64,000 nt of DNA, taken from NCBI RefSeq assembly GCF_900177295.1, contig NZ_FWZX01000001.1, forward strand, positions 124,001-188,000, in the 5' to 3' direction. Below, piece by piece: positions 35,946 to 46,532 of this stretch. Source of the stretch: Tistlia consotensis USBA 355 (lineage in GTDB: Bacteria > Pseudomonadota > Alphaproteobacteria > Kiloniellales > DSM-21159). Below the pieces are notes generated by a model. It saw only the letters and a program-made list of their open reading frames with translations, was not told the DNA's origin and did not search any database. Within the stretch, counting starts at the first letter, position 1. Every line of letters starts with the position of its first letter. The position numbers were made by a program, and so were the translations under genes.

Positions 35946-37247
35946 TCAGGCGCCCGCCGCCTCGACGGCCTCCAGGCCGCACCACTCGGCGACGAACAGG
36001 GCGATGGTGCCGGTCACCCGCTTCAGGGACGCCAGGCTGACCCGCTCGTCGAAGCCGTGGATGTTGTCCGAATAGGGCCCGTAGACCAGGCAGGGCGTGT
36101 CGCCGTAGAGCACGAAGACGCGCGCGTCGAGATAGCTGGTCGTCACGAAGCTCTCCAGGGAGCTGGCGTAGCTCGCCAGATGCGCGCGCCCGAGCGTCGA
36201 CTCGGCCTCGCTGCCCTCCTCCAGCACGTAGCCCTCGGCGAAGAAGCCGTTCCACGCGACCTCGGGCGGGTTGTTGGCCAGGAAGGAATCGGCGCGCGAG
36301 GCCTGCCTGAGGCAGGCCTCGATCTCGGCCGCCGCCTCGGCAGCGCGGACGCCGGGATAGAGCGCGATGCGCGCGTCGAAGCTGCACCAGGCCGGCACCG
36401 AGGAGGCCCAGTCGCCGCCGGCGATCTTGCCGACGTTGAAGTTGATCGGGTGGTCCAGCGCCTCGAAGTGGCGGTGCGCGCCCTTGCGGGCGTTCCATTC
36501 CTCCTCCAGGCCGCGCAGCGCCTGGATCAGGCGATAGGCCGCCTCGATCGCGTTGGCGCCCTTGCCGGCCTCGCGGACGTGGACCGGGACGCCGCGCACC
36601 GTGACCTTGAACCAGAGCACGCCGACGTTGGCGCGCACCAGCCTGTCGTCCTCTGGCTCCGGGATGATCGCCGCATCGGCCTCGTAGCCGCGGGCGAGAC
36701 AGGCCAGCGCACCGTTGCCGGTGCACTCCTCCTCGACCACCGACTGCAGGTGCACGCGGCCCGCCGGCTGCCAGCCGAGCCGGCGCAGCGCGTCGAGGGC
36801 ATAGAGGTTGGCCGAGAGGCCGGCCTTCATGTCGCCGGAGCCGCGGCCGTAGAGCCAGTCGCCCTCGCGCTTCGGCTCGAAGGGCGGGTTCTGCCACATC
36901 TCGTGCGGGCCGGTCGGCACCACGTCGACGTGGCCGTTGAGGATCAGCGAGCGCCCGGTCTCCTCGCGCGGCCGGTGCGTCGCGACGACGTTGAAGGCGC
37001 CGGCGTAGTCGATGGTGACCGGCGAGAAGCCAGGGTGGTAGCGAATCGAGTCCAGCTCGATCGCCCAGCGGTCGAGGGCGTAGCCGCGCGCCTTGTAGGC
37101 GTCGTGCAGGAAGTCCTGGGCGGTCTGCTCCTGGCCGCGCAGCGACGGCTTGCGGATCAGCTCCTGCAGGAAGCCGATCTGCTCCTCGAAGCCCTGGTCG
37201 ACCGCCTCGAGGATCCGCTTCTCGGTCGCCGCGTCCAGTTTCGCCAT
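35946..37247 (-). CDS. ArgE/DapE-family M20 deacylase
   Basis: A 433-residue M20 zinc-dependent amidohydrolase. The metal and catalytic motifs are in order: LILNGHVDVVPTGP (His/Asp), GRGSGDMKAGLSANLYAL (bridging Asp), VVEEECTGNGALACL (catalytic Glu and Glu ligand), IIPEPEDD, and a C-terminal IHGFDERVS (His ligand). A dimerisation domain (about 190-300) separates them. The family deacylates N-acyl amino acids and related amides in the cytosol. It is divergent from a DUF2817/M14 hydrolase, and an aldehyde dehydrogenase follows that gene, suggesting a shared pathway for an amide or peptide-like compound. Confidence 0.92.
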   Translation of the reverse strand: MAKLDAATEKRILEAVDQGFEEQIGFLQELIRKPSLRGQEQTAQDFLHDAYKARGYALDRWAIELDSIRYHPGFSPVTIDYAGAFNVVATHRPREETGRSLILNGHVDVVPTGPHEMWQNPPFEPKREGDWLYGRGSGDMKAGLSANLYALDALRRLGWQPAGRVHLQSVVEEECTGNGALACLARGYEADAAIIPEPEDDRLVRANVGVLWFKVTVRGVPVHVREAGKGANAIEAAYRLIQALRGLEEEWNARKGAHRHFEALDHPINFNVGKIAGGDWASSVPAWCSFDARIALYPGVRAAEAAAEIEACLRQASRADSFLANNPPEVAWNGFFAEGYVLEEGSEAESTLGRAHLASYASSLESFVTTSYLDARVFVLYGDTPCLVYGPYSDNIHGFDERVSLASLKRVTGTIALFVAEWCGLEAVEAAGA

Positions 37248-37435
37248 CGGTCCTTCCCCCGTCGTGGAACGGGCGGCAGGCTATCGGCAGCGGCGGCTTG
37301 CCGCCAGCCCTTCCCTTTGGCGCGCGAAGCGTTAGGCTCTGCCCCTTCCGACCCCACCGGGCCGATCGGGGTGAGCCGACGGGCGCATGGCCGCCGGACG
37401 GCGTGCCGCCCTGCCGCCCCTCGCAGGAGACGCTC

Positions 37436-38536
37436 ATGGATCTGTTGACGGCCGCCGGAACCTATTTCGCCAAGGACTATGCCGAGGCACGGCGCAAGTT
37501 CATGACCGCCTGCGACAAGGCCGGGGTCAAGCCGAAGAGCTACGTCAACCCGCATGCCGGCCCGAACGGCGAGGAACTCGCGACCGACGTCGCCTGGTTC
37601 GGCCCCGAGGACGCGAAGAAGGTGCTGGTCATGGTCTCCTCGACCCACGGCGTCGAGGGCTTCCCGGGCTCGGCCGGCCAGTGCGACTGGATCGAGAACG
37701 GCCGCTCCCGCCTGCCGGCGGGCGTCGGCGTGCTGATCGTCCACGCCGTCAATCCCTACGGCTTCGCCTGGCTGCGCCGCTGCACCGAGGAGGGCGTCGA
37801 CCTCAACCGCAACTGGGTCGACTTCTCCCGGCCGCTGCCCGAGAACCCGGGCTACGAGGAGCTGCACGACGCGCTGGTGCCCCGGTCCCTGGACGAGGCG
37901 ACGATCGAGGCCGCCGACCGCAAGGTGAAGGCCTATCGCGAGCAGCACGGCGAGACCCAGCTCAACCTCGCCCGCTCGGGCGGCCAGTACAGCCGTCCCG
38001 GCGGCGTCTTCTTCGGCGGCCGCGAGCCGACCTGGGCGCGCCGCACGCTGGAGCGGATCATCGCCGACTACCGCCTGGCCGAGCGCGACCTCGTCGCCGT
38101 CGTCGACTACCACACCGGCCTCGGGCCCTTCGGCTACGGCGAGCCGATCGCCGACCACACGCCGGGCTCGGTCAACGTCAAGCGCGCGCTCGCCTGGTAC
38201 GGCGAATCGGTGACCCAGCCGCGGCTCGGCACCTCCTCGTCGGTGCCGAAGACCGGTCTCGCCGAGTACGGCTGGGAGCGGCTGCTCGGCGAGAAGGTCA
38301 CCTTCGTCGCCCTGGAGTACGGCACCTACCAGCCGCCGCGCGGCATGCAGGTGCTGCGCCAGGACCACTGGCTGCACAACGAGACCAACGTCGACTGGAA
38401 CGATCCGACGACGAAGCGCATCAAGGCCGAGATCCGGGCGCATTTCGCGCCGCAGATGCTCGACTGGCAGGAGATGGTGCTGTTCCGCAGCCGCCAGATC
38501 CAGCGCCAGGCCCTGGAGGGCCTCGCCGCCGCGTGA
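37436..38536 (+). CDS. M14-family DUF2817 hydrolase
   Basis: A 366-residue M14-type carboxypeptidase-like protein of the DUF2817 group. The zinc motif H-x-x-E is in SSTHGVEGFPGSAGQ (about 70-80), and the third ligand is the histidine in VVDYHTGLGPFGYGE near 220. VDLNRNWVDF near 125 is the substrate-positioning stretch (N-R) of M14 enzymes. A glutamate in FVALEYGTYQ (about 290) is a candidate catalytic residue. The start at 37436 follows CAGGAGA. No signal peptide is seen, so it is cytosolic. The substrate is unknown; divergent from the M20 deacylase. Confidence 0.88.
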   Translation: MDLLTAAGTYFAKDYAEARRKFMTACDKAGVKPKSYVNPHAGPNGEELATDVAWFGPEDAKKVLVMVSSTHGVEGFPGSAGQCDWIENGRSRLPAGVGVLIVHAVNPYGFAWLRRCTEEGVDLNRNWVDFSRPLPENPGYEELHDALVPRSLDEATIEAADRKVKAYREQHGETQLNLARSGGQYSRPGGVFFGGREPTWARRTLERIIADYRLAERDLVAVVDYHTGLGPFGYGEPIADHTPGSVNVKRALAWYGESVTQPRLGTSSSVPKTGLAEYGWERLLGEKVTFVALEYGTYQPPRGMQVLRQDHWLHNETNVDWNDPTTKRIKAEIRAHFAPQMLDWQEMVLFRSRQIQRQALEGLAAA

Positions 38537-38596
38537 CGCAGGGCCGGTTCCGGCCGGCGCCGACGACGACCCCGAGAGAAACACCGGAGGAGAGCC

Positions 38597-40039
38597 ATGA
38601 CGATGCACGCCAACCTGATCGCCGGCGAGTGGGTCGACGCCCCGAACGCCAGCGAGAACCGCAATCCCTCCGACCTGTCGGACGTCGTCGGGCTCTACGC
38701 CCAGGGCGACGCCGCGCAGGCCGGCCAGGCGATCGACGCCGCGGCCGCCGCCTTCCCGGCCTGGTCGCGGTCGACGCCGCAGCAGCGCTTCGACATCCTC
38801 GACGCCGCCGGCACCGAGATCCTGGCGCGCAAGGAGGAGCTCGGCCGCCTGCTCAGCCGCGAGGAGGGCAAGACCCTGCCCGAGGGCATCGGCGAGACGG
38901 TGCGCGCCGGCCAGATCTTCAAGTTCTTCGCCGGCGAGGCGCTGCGCATCGCCGGCGATCGGATCGACTCGACGCGGCCCGGCGTGATCGCCGAGGCGAC
39001 GCGCGAGCCGCTCGGCGTGGTCGGCCTGATCACGCCCTGGAACTTCCCGATCGCGATCCCGGCCTGGAAGCTGGCGCCGGCGCTGGCCTTCGGCAACTGC
39101 GTGGTGATGAAGCCCGCGGACCTGGTGCCGGGCTGCGCCTGGGCGCTCGCCGACATCCTGCAGCGCGCCGGCCTGCCCAAGGGCGTGTTCAACCTGGTGA
39201 TGGGCCGCGGCTCGGTGGTCGGCGAGGCGATCCTGGCCTCGCCCAAGGTCGCCGCGATCTCCTTCACCGGCTCGGTCGCGACCGGCCGCCACGTCGCCAG
39301 GCGCTGCATCGAGGGCGAGGCGATGAAGAAGTTCCAGCTCGAGATGGGCGGCAAGAACCCCTTCGTCGTGCTCGACGACGCCGACCTGGAGGTCGCCGCC
39401 AACAGCGCCCTCAACGGCGCCTTCTTCTCGACCGGCCAGCGCTGCACCGCCTCGTCGCGGCTGATCGTGACCGAGGGCATCCACGACCGCTTCGTCGAGG
39501 CGCTGACGAGCAAGCTGAAGGCCCTCAAGGTCGACAACGCCCTCAAGGAGGGTACGCAGATCGGTCCGGTGGTCGATCAGCGCCAGCTCGACCAGGACCT
39601 CGACTACATCAAGGTCGGCCAGGACGAGGGCGCGAAGCTGGCCTGGGGCGGCGAGCGGCTCAACCGCGAGACCGAGGGCTTCTACCTGCAGCCGGCGCTG
39701 TTCACCGAGACCGACAACGCCATGCGGATCAACCGCGAGGAGATCTTCGGGCCGGTCGCCTCGGTGATCCGGGTCAAGGACTACGACAGCGCGCTGGCGG
39801 TCGCCAACGACACGCAGTTCGGCCTGTCGGCCGGCATCGCCACCAGCAGCCTGAAGCATGCCGAGCACTTCAAGCGCAACAGCCAGGCCGGCATGGTCAT
39901 GGTCAACCTGCCGACGGCCGGCGTCGACTACCACGTGCCCTTCGGCGGCCGGAAGAACTCGAGCTACGGCGCGCGCGAACAGGGCCGCTACGCCGTCGAG
40001 TTCTACACCACGGTCAAGACCGCCTACGCCATGCCCTGA
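38597..40039 (+). CDS. NAD(P)+-dependent aldehyde dehydrogenase
   Basis: A 480-residue aldehyde dehydrogenase. The active-site cysteine is in FFSTGQRCTASSR (about 285), the general-base glutamate in FQLEMGGKNPF (about 250), the nucleotide loop is FTGSVATGRHVA and the Rossmann entry TPWNFPIAIPAWKLAPAL near 150. The closest named types I recall are alpha-ketoglutarate semialdehyde and succinate semialdehyde dehydrogenases, but the specificity cannot be read. It follows the M14 hydrolase by 60 bp on the same strand with GGAGG before the ATG, so a common operon is likely. Confidence 0.92.
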   Translation: MTMHANLIAGEWVDAPNASENRNPSDLSDVVGLYAQGDAAQAGQAIDAAAAAFPAWSRSTPQQRFDILDAAGTEILARKEELGRLLSREEGKTLPEGIGETVRAGQIFKFFAGEALRIAGDRIDSTRPGVIAEATREPLGVVGLITPWNFPIAIPAWKLAPALAFGNCVVMKPADLVPGCAWALADILQRAGLPKGVFNLVMGRGSVVGEAILASPKVAAISFTGSVATGRHVARRCIEGEAMKKFQLEMGGKNPFVVLDDADLEVAANSALNGAFFSTGQRCTASSRLIVTEGIHDRFVEALTSKLKALKVDNALKEGTQIGPVVDQRQLDQDLDYIKVGQDEGAKLAWGGERLNRETEGFYLQPALFTETDNAMRINREEIFGPVASVIRVKDYDSALAVANDTQFGLSAGIATSSLKHAEHFKRNSQAGMVMVNLPTAGVDYHVPFGGRKNSSYGAREQGRYAVEFYTTVKTAYAMP

Positions 40040-40066
40040 GCGGCGAGCCGGCCGGCGCGGCGGGCC

Positions 40067-40630
40067 TCACGCCGCGCCGGTCAGGCGGAACAGCGCCTCG
40101 CGGGTGATCCGCTCCGGCGTGACCTGCCAGAGCGAGGCGTTGCGGTAGGACGGCCCGGACCACATCTGGCCGACCAGCATCATGGCCGGCTGGCCGTCGC
40201 GCTCCTCGATCGGCAGGAACAGGCGGCTGACCGCCGTCGGCGTGTGCGGCCCGAGCGGTCGCGTGCCATAGCCGAAGCGCGCGTAGAGGCCGTTCCGGCT
40301 GGCTGCGCCGAGGCAGTAGAGCTCGACGATGTGCTTGCGATAGCCACCTTCGGGAACCGCGTCGTTCAGGACCGTGCCGGTCGGGTCGACGCCGAAGGCG
40401 ACGTCCGTGCCGACCAGGCGGTAGAAGAAGCGGGTCCCGCTTTCCAGCAACTCGACCAGCATGACGTAGGGCAGCAGCCGGCCGCCCATCTCGATCGGGT
40501 CGATCGCCGCACGGCGCGGCAGCCGGTCGCCGACCCGACGGGCCTGCCAATAGTCGAAGAGCTGGCGGAGTTCCGCCTCCGCGATGACGTCGGGGGCGGC
40601 CTCGGCCGCTTCGCTCGGGGGCGCTGCCAT
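40067..40630 (-). CDS. PAS-like domain protein (PAS_5 family)
   Basis: A 187-residue cytosolic protein that looks like a single alphaproteobacterial PAS_5 (PF07310) domain: LFDYWQARRVGDRLPRRAAIDPIEMGGRLLPYVMLVEL is the diagnostic N-terminal stretch, followed by RFFYRLVGTDVAFGVDPTGTVLNDA. There is no kinase, GGDEF or other output domain, so it may act as a stand-alone sensor or a regulator partner. It is convergent with the aldehyde dehydrogenase and divergent from the desaturase. Function unknown. Confidence 0.82.
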   Translation of the reverse strand: MAAPPSEAAEAAPDVIAEAELRQLFDYWQARRVGDRLPRRAAIDPIEMGGRLLPYVMLVELLESGTRFFYRLVGTDVAFGVDPTGTVLNDAVPEGGYRKHIVELYCLGAASRNGLYARFGYGTRPLGPHTPTAVSRLFLPIEERDGQPAMMLVGQMWSGPSYRNASLWQVTPERITREALFRLTGAA

Positions 40631-40805
40631 GACGCTCTATCGGTCCCGGACGCGTCTCGGAGCGGCGGACCATAGCAGAGCCACCACCGGGACGCGACGA
40701 CCGGCCCGGAAGAATCCGCAGTGATTTCGTGAATGGCGCGTGACCTCCGGCTTCCCATATAAGGTGGGACGCGCCGGGCTTTCCGGTCTGCCGGAGGACA
40801 GCCCG

Positions 40806-41882
40806 ATGAGCCAGGACGAATTGAGTGCCGCCCTAGTGACCGACGAGCGGCCGGCAGCGACGACCGTCCCGGAGGACACGCGGTCGGGCGGGGCTCTGCA
40901 GCGCGCCGTCGCGGCCTTCCAGACGCCGGAGCCGCGGACCAGCATCTTCCAGCTGGCCTGCTCGCTCGGCGGCTTCGTGGCGAGCTGCGCGACGATGTAC
41001 GCGGCGCTCGGCGTCTCCTTCTGGCTCACCCTGGCGCTGGCGCCCATCGCCGCCGGCTTCATGGTCCGGCTCTTCATCCTGCAGCACGACTGCGGCCACG
41101 GCTCGTTCTTCCGCAGCCGCGCCGCGAACCGCTGGGTCGGCCGGCTGTGCAGCCTGCTCACCCTGACGCCCTTCGAGGCCTGGAGCCGCCAGCACGCCAT
41201 CCATCACCTCGTCTGGAACGACCTGGACCGGCGCCAGAGCGGCGCCGACATCTACTCCTCCTGCCTGACCGTCGAGGAATACCGGGCGCTGCCGGCCTGG
41301 CGCCGGCTCGGCTACCGGGCCGTGCGCAATCCGCTGATCGCCAACCTGCTGATCCCGCCCTTCGTGTTCCTGCTGCTCTACCGCCTGCCCTTCGACATGC
41401 CGAGCGACTGGCGGCGCGAGCGGCGTGCGGTCTATGCCACCGACCTGGCGCTGCTGGCGTTCTACGGCGGCCTCGCCTGGGCGATCGGGCCCCTGGCGCT
41501 GGCGGCCGTCTGGCTGCCGACCGTGGTGGTCGCCGCCATCGCCGGCGTCTGGCTGTTCAGCGTCCAGCACCGCTTCGAGAGCACTGCCTGGCTGCGCCAC
41601 GGCAGCTGGAGCTACGAGCGCGCCGCGCTGGCGGGCTCCCTGCACCTCAAGCTGCCGCGCCCGCTGCAGTGGTTCACGGCGAACATCGGGCTGCACCACA
41701 TCCATCATCTCAATCCGCGGGTGCCGAACTACAGGCTGCAGGCCTGCCTGGAGGCGATCCCGGCGCTGCGGCGCGGCCCGTCCATGGGCCTGAGCCGCGC
41801 CCTGCTGCAGTGGCGCTACGCCCTCTGGGACGAGGCCCGGCAGCGCATGGTGCCCTTCTCGGCGGCCAGGGCCGCGGCCTGA
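40806..41882 (+). CDS. Membrane fatty acid desaturase
   Basis: A 358-residue membrane-bound di-iron fatty acid desaturase. The three histidine boxes are clear: HDCGHGSFF (H-x3-H, about 98), HAIHHLVW (H-x2-HH, about 132) and the C-terminal HHIHHLNPR (about 298). Hydrophobic pairs precede and follow them (around 50-90 and 180-250). The start at 40806 is chosen because GGAGGACAGCCC precedes it; the frame is open back to 40740. The family inserts double bonds into membrane lipid acyl chains or related substrates. It is followed by a clear terminator, so it appears monocistronic. Confidence 0.92.
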   Translation: MSQDELSAALVTDERPAATTVPEDTRSGGALQRAVAAFQTPEPRTSIFQLACSLGGFVASCATMYAALGVSFWLTLALAPIAAGFMVRLFILQHDCGHGSFFRSRAANRWVGRLCSLLTLTPFEAWSRQHAIHHLVWNDLDRRQSGADIYSSCLTVEEYRALPAWRRLGYRAVRNPLIANLLIPPFVFLLLYRLPFDMPSDWRRERRAVYATDLALLAFYGGLAWAIGPLALAAVWLPTVVVAAIAGVWLFSVQHRFESTAWLRHGSWSYERAALAGSLHLKLPRPLQWFTANIGLHHIHHLNPRVPNYRLQACLEAIPALRRGPSMGLSRALLQWRYALWDEARQRMVPFSAARAAA

Positions 41883-41895
41883 CGGACCGGCCGGC

Positions 41896-41918
41896 GCGCC
41901 CCGGGCGGGCGCTTTTTT
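41896..41918 (+). terminator. Intrinsic terminator after the desaturase
   Basis: GCGCCC (41896-41901) pairs exactly with GGGCGC (41907-41912) over a 5-nt loop and is followed by TTTTTT (41913-41918). It lies 14 bases after the desaturase stop codon. It is the cleanest rho-independent terminator in the window. Confidence 0.85.
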
Positions 41919-41978
41919 CTTCGGACGACTCTCTCATAGGTGGCATCCTCGAATCCTCCAGCGGATCGAGGAGCCGTC

Positions 41979-43547
41979 ATGCCCACGCCTTCGCCGGCCG
42001 GCCGCCCGCCGATCCTCAGTGACCGGCAGGGCTTCAATCGCCGCTGGTTCGCGCCGAATCTCGCCAAGGTCTTCACGCCGGCCAGCGCGGCCGAGGTCGC
42101 GGCGGCGCTCGACGCCTCGGTGGCGCTGCAGGGCCAGGTCAAGGTCGCCAGCGGCCGGCATTGCTACGAGAGCTTCGTCTACTCCGACCAGACCCGCGCG
42201 CTGATCGACCTCTCGGGCATGAAGCGGGTCGGCGTCGACGAGTCCCGCGGCTTCTACGTCGAGGCCGGCGCCAGCAACTGGGACGCCTATCTCGGCCTGC
42301 TGACCGGCTACGACCGGACGCTGCCAGCCGGCTCCTGCTATTCCGTCGGCGCCGGCGGGCACATCTGCGGCGGCGGCTACGGCCTGCTGTCGCGCCTGCA
42401 CGGCCTGACGGTGGACCACCTGACGGCGGTCGAGCTGGCCGTCAAGCCCGATGCCGGGGCGCCGGCCCGGATCGTCACGGTCGATACCGGCTCGCGCGGC
42501 GACGAGGCCCTGCTCTACTGGGCCAGCAGAGGCGGCGGCGGCGGCAACTTCGGCATCATCACGCGCTACTACTTCGAGGACCCGCCGGCCGCCCCGTCCG
42601 AGGCGGCCCTGCGCATCTACAGCTACGACTGGGAGCAGTTCACGACGCCCGGAATGCTGCAGCAGCTGCTCGACGTCTACACCGAGCAACTCGCCTCGCA
42701 GCGCCCGGAGACCTGGAACGGCTTCGCCCTGCTGAAGCTCAATCACCGGGCGGTCGGGCAGATCAACGTGATCTTCCAGCAGGCGCTGCCGCGCGAGCTC
42801 GGCGAGGACGGGCGGGCCTGGTGCCACGAGCGCGCCGGCGCGGTCGAGAGCGCCCTGGCCGCCATCGCCCCGCTGCGGCCGCAGCGGGGACCGCTGGTCG
42901 GCCACGTCGGCTGGCTCGGCGGGCTGCATCCCTCGTCGGTCAGCCTGCAGTGGCTGACCTACTACGAGGCGCTGCAGACCCTGAACGGCTCGGGCCCGAA
43001 CCAGCGCGGCAAGTACAAGTCGGCCTACATGCGCAAGGGCTTCCCGGCCGCGCAGACCGCGGCGCTGTTCGAGGGGCTGCAGGTCGTGCCGCCGGGCCTG
43101 TCGGCCGACGACATGAAGCAGACCCTGGTCCAGGTCGATACCTACGGGGGTGCCATCAACCGGCTCGGGACCGCGGCGACGCCGGTGCCGCAACGCGATT
43201 CGATCCTGAAGCTGCAGTACCAGACCTACTGGAACACCGCCCAGCCGATCGGCGCGCCGGACGACGCCAGGGGGCGGGCCCAGGTCGACTACCTGCGCGG
43301 CCTCTACCAGGCGGTCTACGCACCCTACGGCGGCACGCCCGATCCCGCCCGCGACCCCGCCGGCGTGGTCGACGGCTGCTACTACAACTACCCGGACGTC
43401 GACCTGGGCACGGGCCCGGAGGTCGAGCAGGCGCTCTGGCTCTACTTCAAGGACAACTACCGCAGCCACCCGATGAACCTGCGCGCCGCCAAGCGCGCCT
43501 GGGACCCGAACAACTTCTTCCGCCACGCCCAGTCGATCCCGGTCTGA
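41979..43547 (+). CDS. FAD-dependent oxidoreductase, berberine-bridge type
   Basis: A 522-residue VAO/PCMH-superfamily flavoenzyme. The FAD-binding domain includes ASGRHCYESFVYSD (a histidine placed for 8-alpha-histidyl-FAD) and GSCYSVGAGGHICGGGYGLLSRLHGLTVDHL (a cysteine placed for a second covalent link). The C-terminal BBE segment YYNYPDVDLG ... KRAWDPNNFFRHAQSIPV is intact. Such enzymes oxidise sugars, alcohols or alkaloid-like substrates with O2. The ATG at 41979 is preferred for its GAGGAG; a GTG at 41940 would add residues without support. No signal peptide is obvious. It is convergent with folE. Confidence 0.9.
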   Translation: MPTPSPAGRPPILSDRQGFNRRWFAPNLAKVFTPASAAEVAAALDASVALQGQVKVASGRHCYESFVYSDQTRALIDLSGMKRVGVDESRGFYVEAGASNWDAYLGLLTGYDRTLPAGSCYSVGAGGHICGGGYGLLSRLHGLTVDHLTAVELAVKPDAGAPARIVTVDTGSRGDEALLYWASRGGGGGNFGIITRYYFEDPPAAPSEAALRIYSYDWEQFTTPGMLQQLLDVYTEQLASQRPETWNGFALLKLNHRAVGQINVIFQQALPRELGEDGRAWCHERAGAVESALAAIAPLRPQRGPLVGHVGWLGGLHPSSVSLQWLTYYEALQTLNGSGPNQRGKYKSAYMRKGFPAAQTAALFEGLQVVPPGLSADDMKQTLVQVDTYGGAINRLGTAATPVPQRDSILKLQYQTYWNTAQPIGAPDDARGRAQVDYLRGLYQAVYAPYGGTPDPARDPAGVVDGCYYNYPDVDLGTGPEVEQALWLYFKDNYRSHPMNLRAAKRAWDPNNFFRHAQSIPV

Positions 43548-43589
43548 CGCCCCGACCGGGCTTGCCGCATCGGGACGGAGACGAGGGGT

Positions 43590-44207
43590 TCAGCCGCCGT
43601 GGCCGATCAGGCGCAGGAACTCCTGGCGGGTCCGGCGGTCGCTGCGGAAGCTGCCGAGCACGCAGGAGGTCACCATCGACACGCCCGACTTGCGCACGCC
43701 GCGGGTCGTCATGCACTGGTGCGTCGCCTCGATCACGACCCCGACGCCGAGCGGCTGGAGGGTCGTCTCGATCGCCTTGGCGATCTGGCTGGTCAGCCGC
43801 TCCTGGATCTGCAGGCGCCGGGCATAGCCCTCGACGACCCGGGCCAGCTTGGAGATGCCGACGACCCGGCGGTCCGGCAGATAGGCGACGTGCGCCTTGC
43901 CGATGATCGGCGCCAGATGGTGCTCGCAGTGGCTGATGAAGTCGATGTCGCGCAGCACGACGATCTCGTCGTAGCCGTCGACCTCCTCGAAGGTCCGGCT
44001 GAGGTAGTCCTGCGGGTCGACGCCGTAGCCGCCGAACCACTCCTCGAAGGCCTTGGCGACGCGCTTCGGCGTGTCGCGCAGCCCCTCGCGGCCCGGGTCG
44101 TCGCCGGCCCAGCGCAGCAGCGTGCGCACCGCCGCCTCCGCCTCCTCGCGGCTCGGCCGGGCGTCGCTGTCACTCTGGGCAATGCTGGTCACGTGCGGAA
44201 CATCCAT
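43590..44207 (-). CDS. folE: GTP cyclohydrolase I
   Basis: A 205-residue FolE, converting GTP to dihydroneopterin triphosphate, the first step of tetrahydrofolate and tetrahydropterin synthesis. Zinc and active-site signatures are intact: [50 protein letters not shown] and [16 protein letters not shown] (cysteines and histidines for the metal). It lies 164 bp downstream of hppD and phhA on the same strand. Since phenylalanine hydroxylase needs a tetrahydropterin, a dedicated or shared cofactor supply is a reasonable inference. Confidence 0.96.
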   Translation of the reverse strand: MDVPHVTSIAQSDSDARPSREEAEAAVRTLLRWAGDDPGREGLRDTPKRVAKAFEEWFGGYGVDPQDYLSRTFEEVDGYDEIVVLRDIDFISHCEHHLAPIIGKAHVAYLPDRRVVGISKLARVVEGYARRLQIQERLTSQIAKAIETTLQPLGVGVVIEATHQCMTTRGVRKSGVSMVTSCVLGSFRSDRRTRQEFLRLIGHGG

Positions 44208-44371
44208 CCGGTGCGTTCTCCCGATACCTCGACCGTAAAGCAGTTAGGAGCGCAATGAAATCCGCGCATCGCCCTGGCCGGCGCGACCACAGGCGACGCG
44301 CCGGCACCCTGGAACGACGAACTAGGATGAATTGCGCCGGGTCAAGCCCGGCCGGCCGGATTCCGTCCGGA

Positions 44372-45475
<1,104 letters not shown>

Positions 45476-45516
45476 GGTTCGTCTCCCTGCTGGGGTTTCG
45501 GTTCGGAGGCTCGGTC

Positions 45517-46419
45517 TCAGGCCGCCGGCCGTCGGCGGGCCGCATGGTAGCGGCCGCTGCCGCGGTGCAGCAGGCGGTCGCCCTCCAGCAGCGCGCCGGG
45601 CTCGATGTCCTCGAGCGCGGCGACGCGGTCGTAGAGCGGCGCGAAGTCGATCTCGGCGAGGCCGAGCAGCTCCTCGAAGTCGCGCACGACGAAGTAGCTC
45701 TCCTGGAAGTCGTCGATGCGGTAGCGGGTGCGCATGACGCGCTCCAGATCGAAGGCGATCCGGTTGGGCGAGGCGTCCTCCCGCGCGAAGATCGTCTCGC
45801 TGTGCGAGGAGACGATGCCGGCGCCGTAGATCTCCAGGCCCCGGTCGCCCTGCACCAGCCCGAACTCGACGGTGTACCAGTAGAGCCGCGCCAGGCGGTG
45901 CAGCACCTTGCGGCCGAGCGCGCGCAGGCCGCCCTGGCCGTAGGCCTGCAGGTAGTCGGCGAAGACCGGGTTCACCAGCATCGGCACGTGGCCGAAGATG
46001 TCGTGGAACAGGTCCGGCTCTTCCAGGTAGTCGAGCTCGTCGCGGCGGCGGATCCAGTGCGCCGCCGGAAAGCGCCGGTTCGCCAAGTGCTCGAAGAAGA
46101 CCGCGTCGGGCACCAGGCCCGGCACGGCGACCACGCGCCAGCCGGTGGCGCGCTCGAGCCGCTCGGACAGCGCCTCGAAATCGGGAATCGCCTCGGCCCC
46201 GAACGGCAGGTGCTCCAGGCCCTCGACGAAGGCCGGGCAGGCGCGCCCCGGCAGCAGGCGGCTCTGGCGCTCGAAGAGCGTGCGCCAGACGGCGTGGTCC
46301 TCCGGGCCGTAGTCCTGCCAGCGCTGCGCGACCGTGTAGTCGGCGGCGACCGGGCGCGGCGCACCGCGGAACGACTTGTCCCACTGGATCGCGGGGGTCT
46401 CGGCCAGGCTGCCGGTCAT
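45517..46419 (-). CDS. phhA: Phenylalanine 4-monooxygenase
   Basis: A 300-residue, pterin-dependent bacterial phenylalanine hydroxylase. The iron-binding facial triad is visible: two histidines in [12 protein letters not shown] (about 138 and 143) and the glutamate in [11 protein letters not shown] (about 184). Pterin-site residues lie around [12 protein letters not shown]. The start at 46419 follows GAGGAGG. It feeds tyrosine into the pathway of hppD. No pterin-4a-carbinolamine dehydratase (phhB) is in the window. The Lrp-type regulator next door, upstream on the same strand (113 bp), probably controls the operon. Confidence 0.96.
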   Translation of the reverse strand: MTGSLAETPAIQWDKSFRGAPRPVAADYTVAQRWQDYGPEDHAVWRTLFERQSRLLPGRACPAFVEGLEHLPFGAEAIPDFEALSERLERATGWRVVAVPGLVPDAVFFEHLANRRFPAAHWIRRRDELDYLEEPDLFHDIFGHVPMLVNPVFADYLQAYGQGGLRALGRKVLHRLARLYWYTVEFGLVQGDRGLEIYGAGIVSSHSETIFAREDASPNRIAFDLERVMRTRYRIDDFQESYFVVRDFEELLGLAEIDFAPLYDRVAALEDIEPGALLEGDRLLHRGSGRYHAARRRPAA

Positions 46420-46532
46420 CGAAGCCTCCTCGTCCGGGTGCGGCGTGCGACGGACTGTCAGCTTCGTAATGTAGTGCGCCTTCCCGGCCATTTCCTGCCG
46501 AAGATGCCCACTTTCATTATCAGATCGGCAGA

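Noticed and set aside
45476-46384. Open frame continuing upstream of hppD through phhA
   Set aside because: It is a GC-driven shadow of phhA in another frame; homologous hppD sequence begins at 45475.
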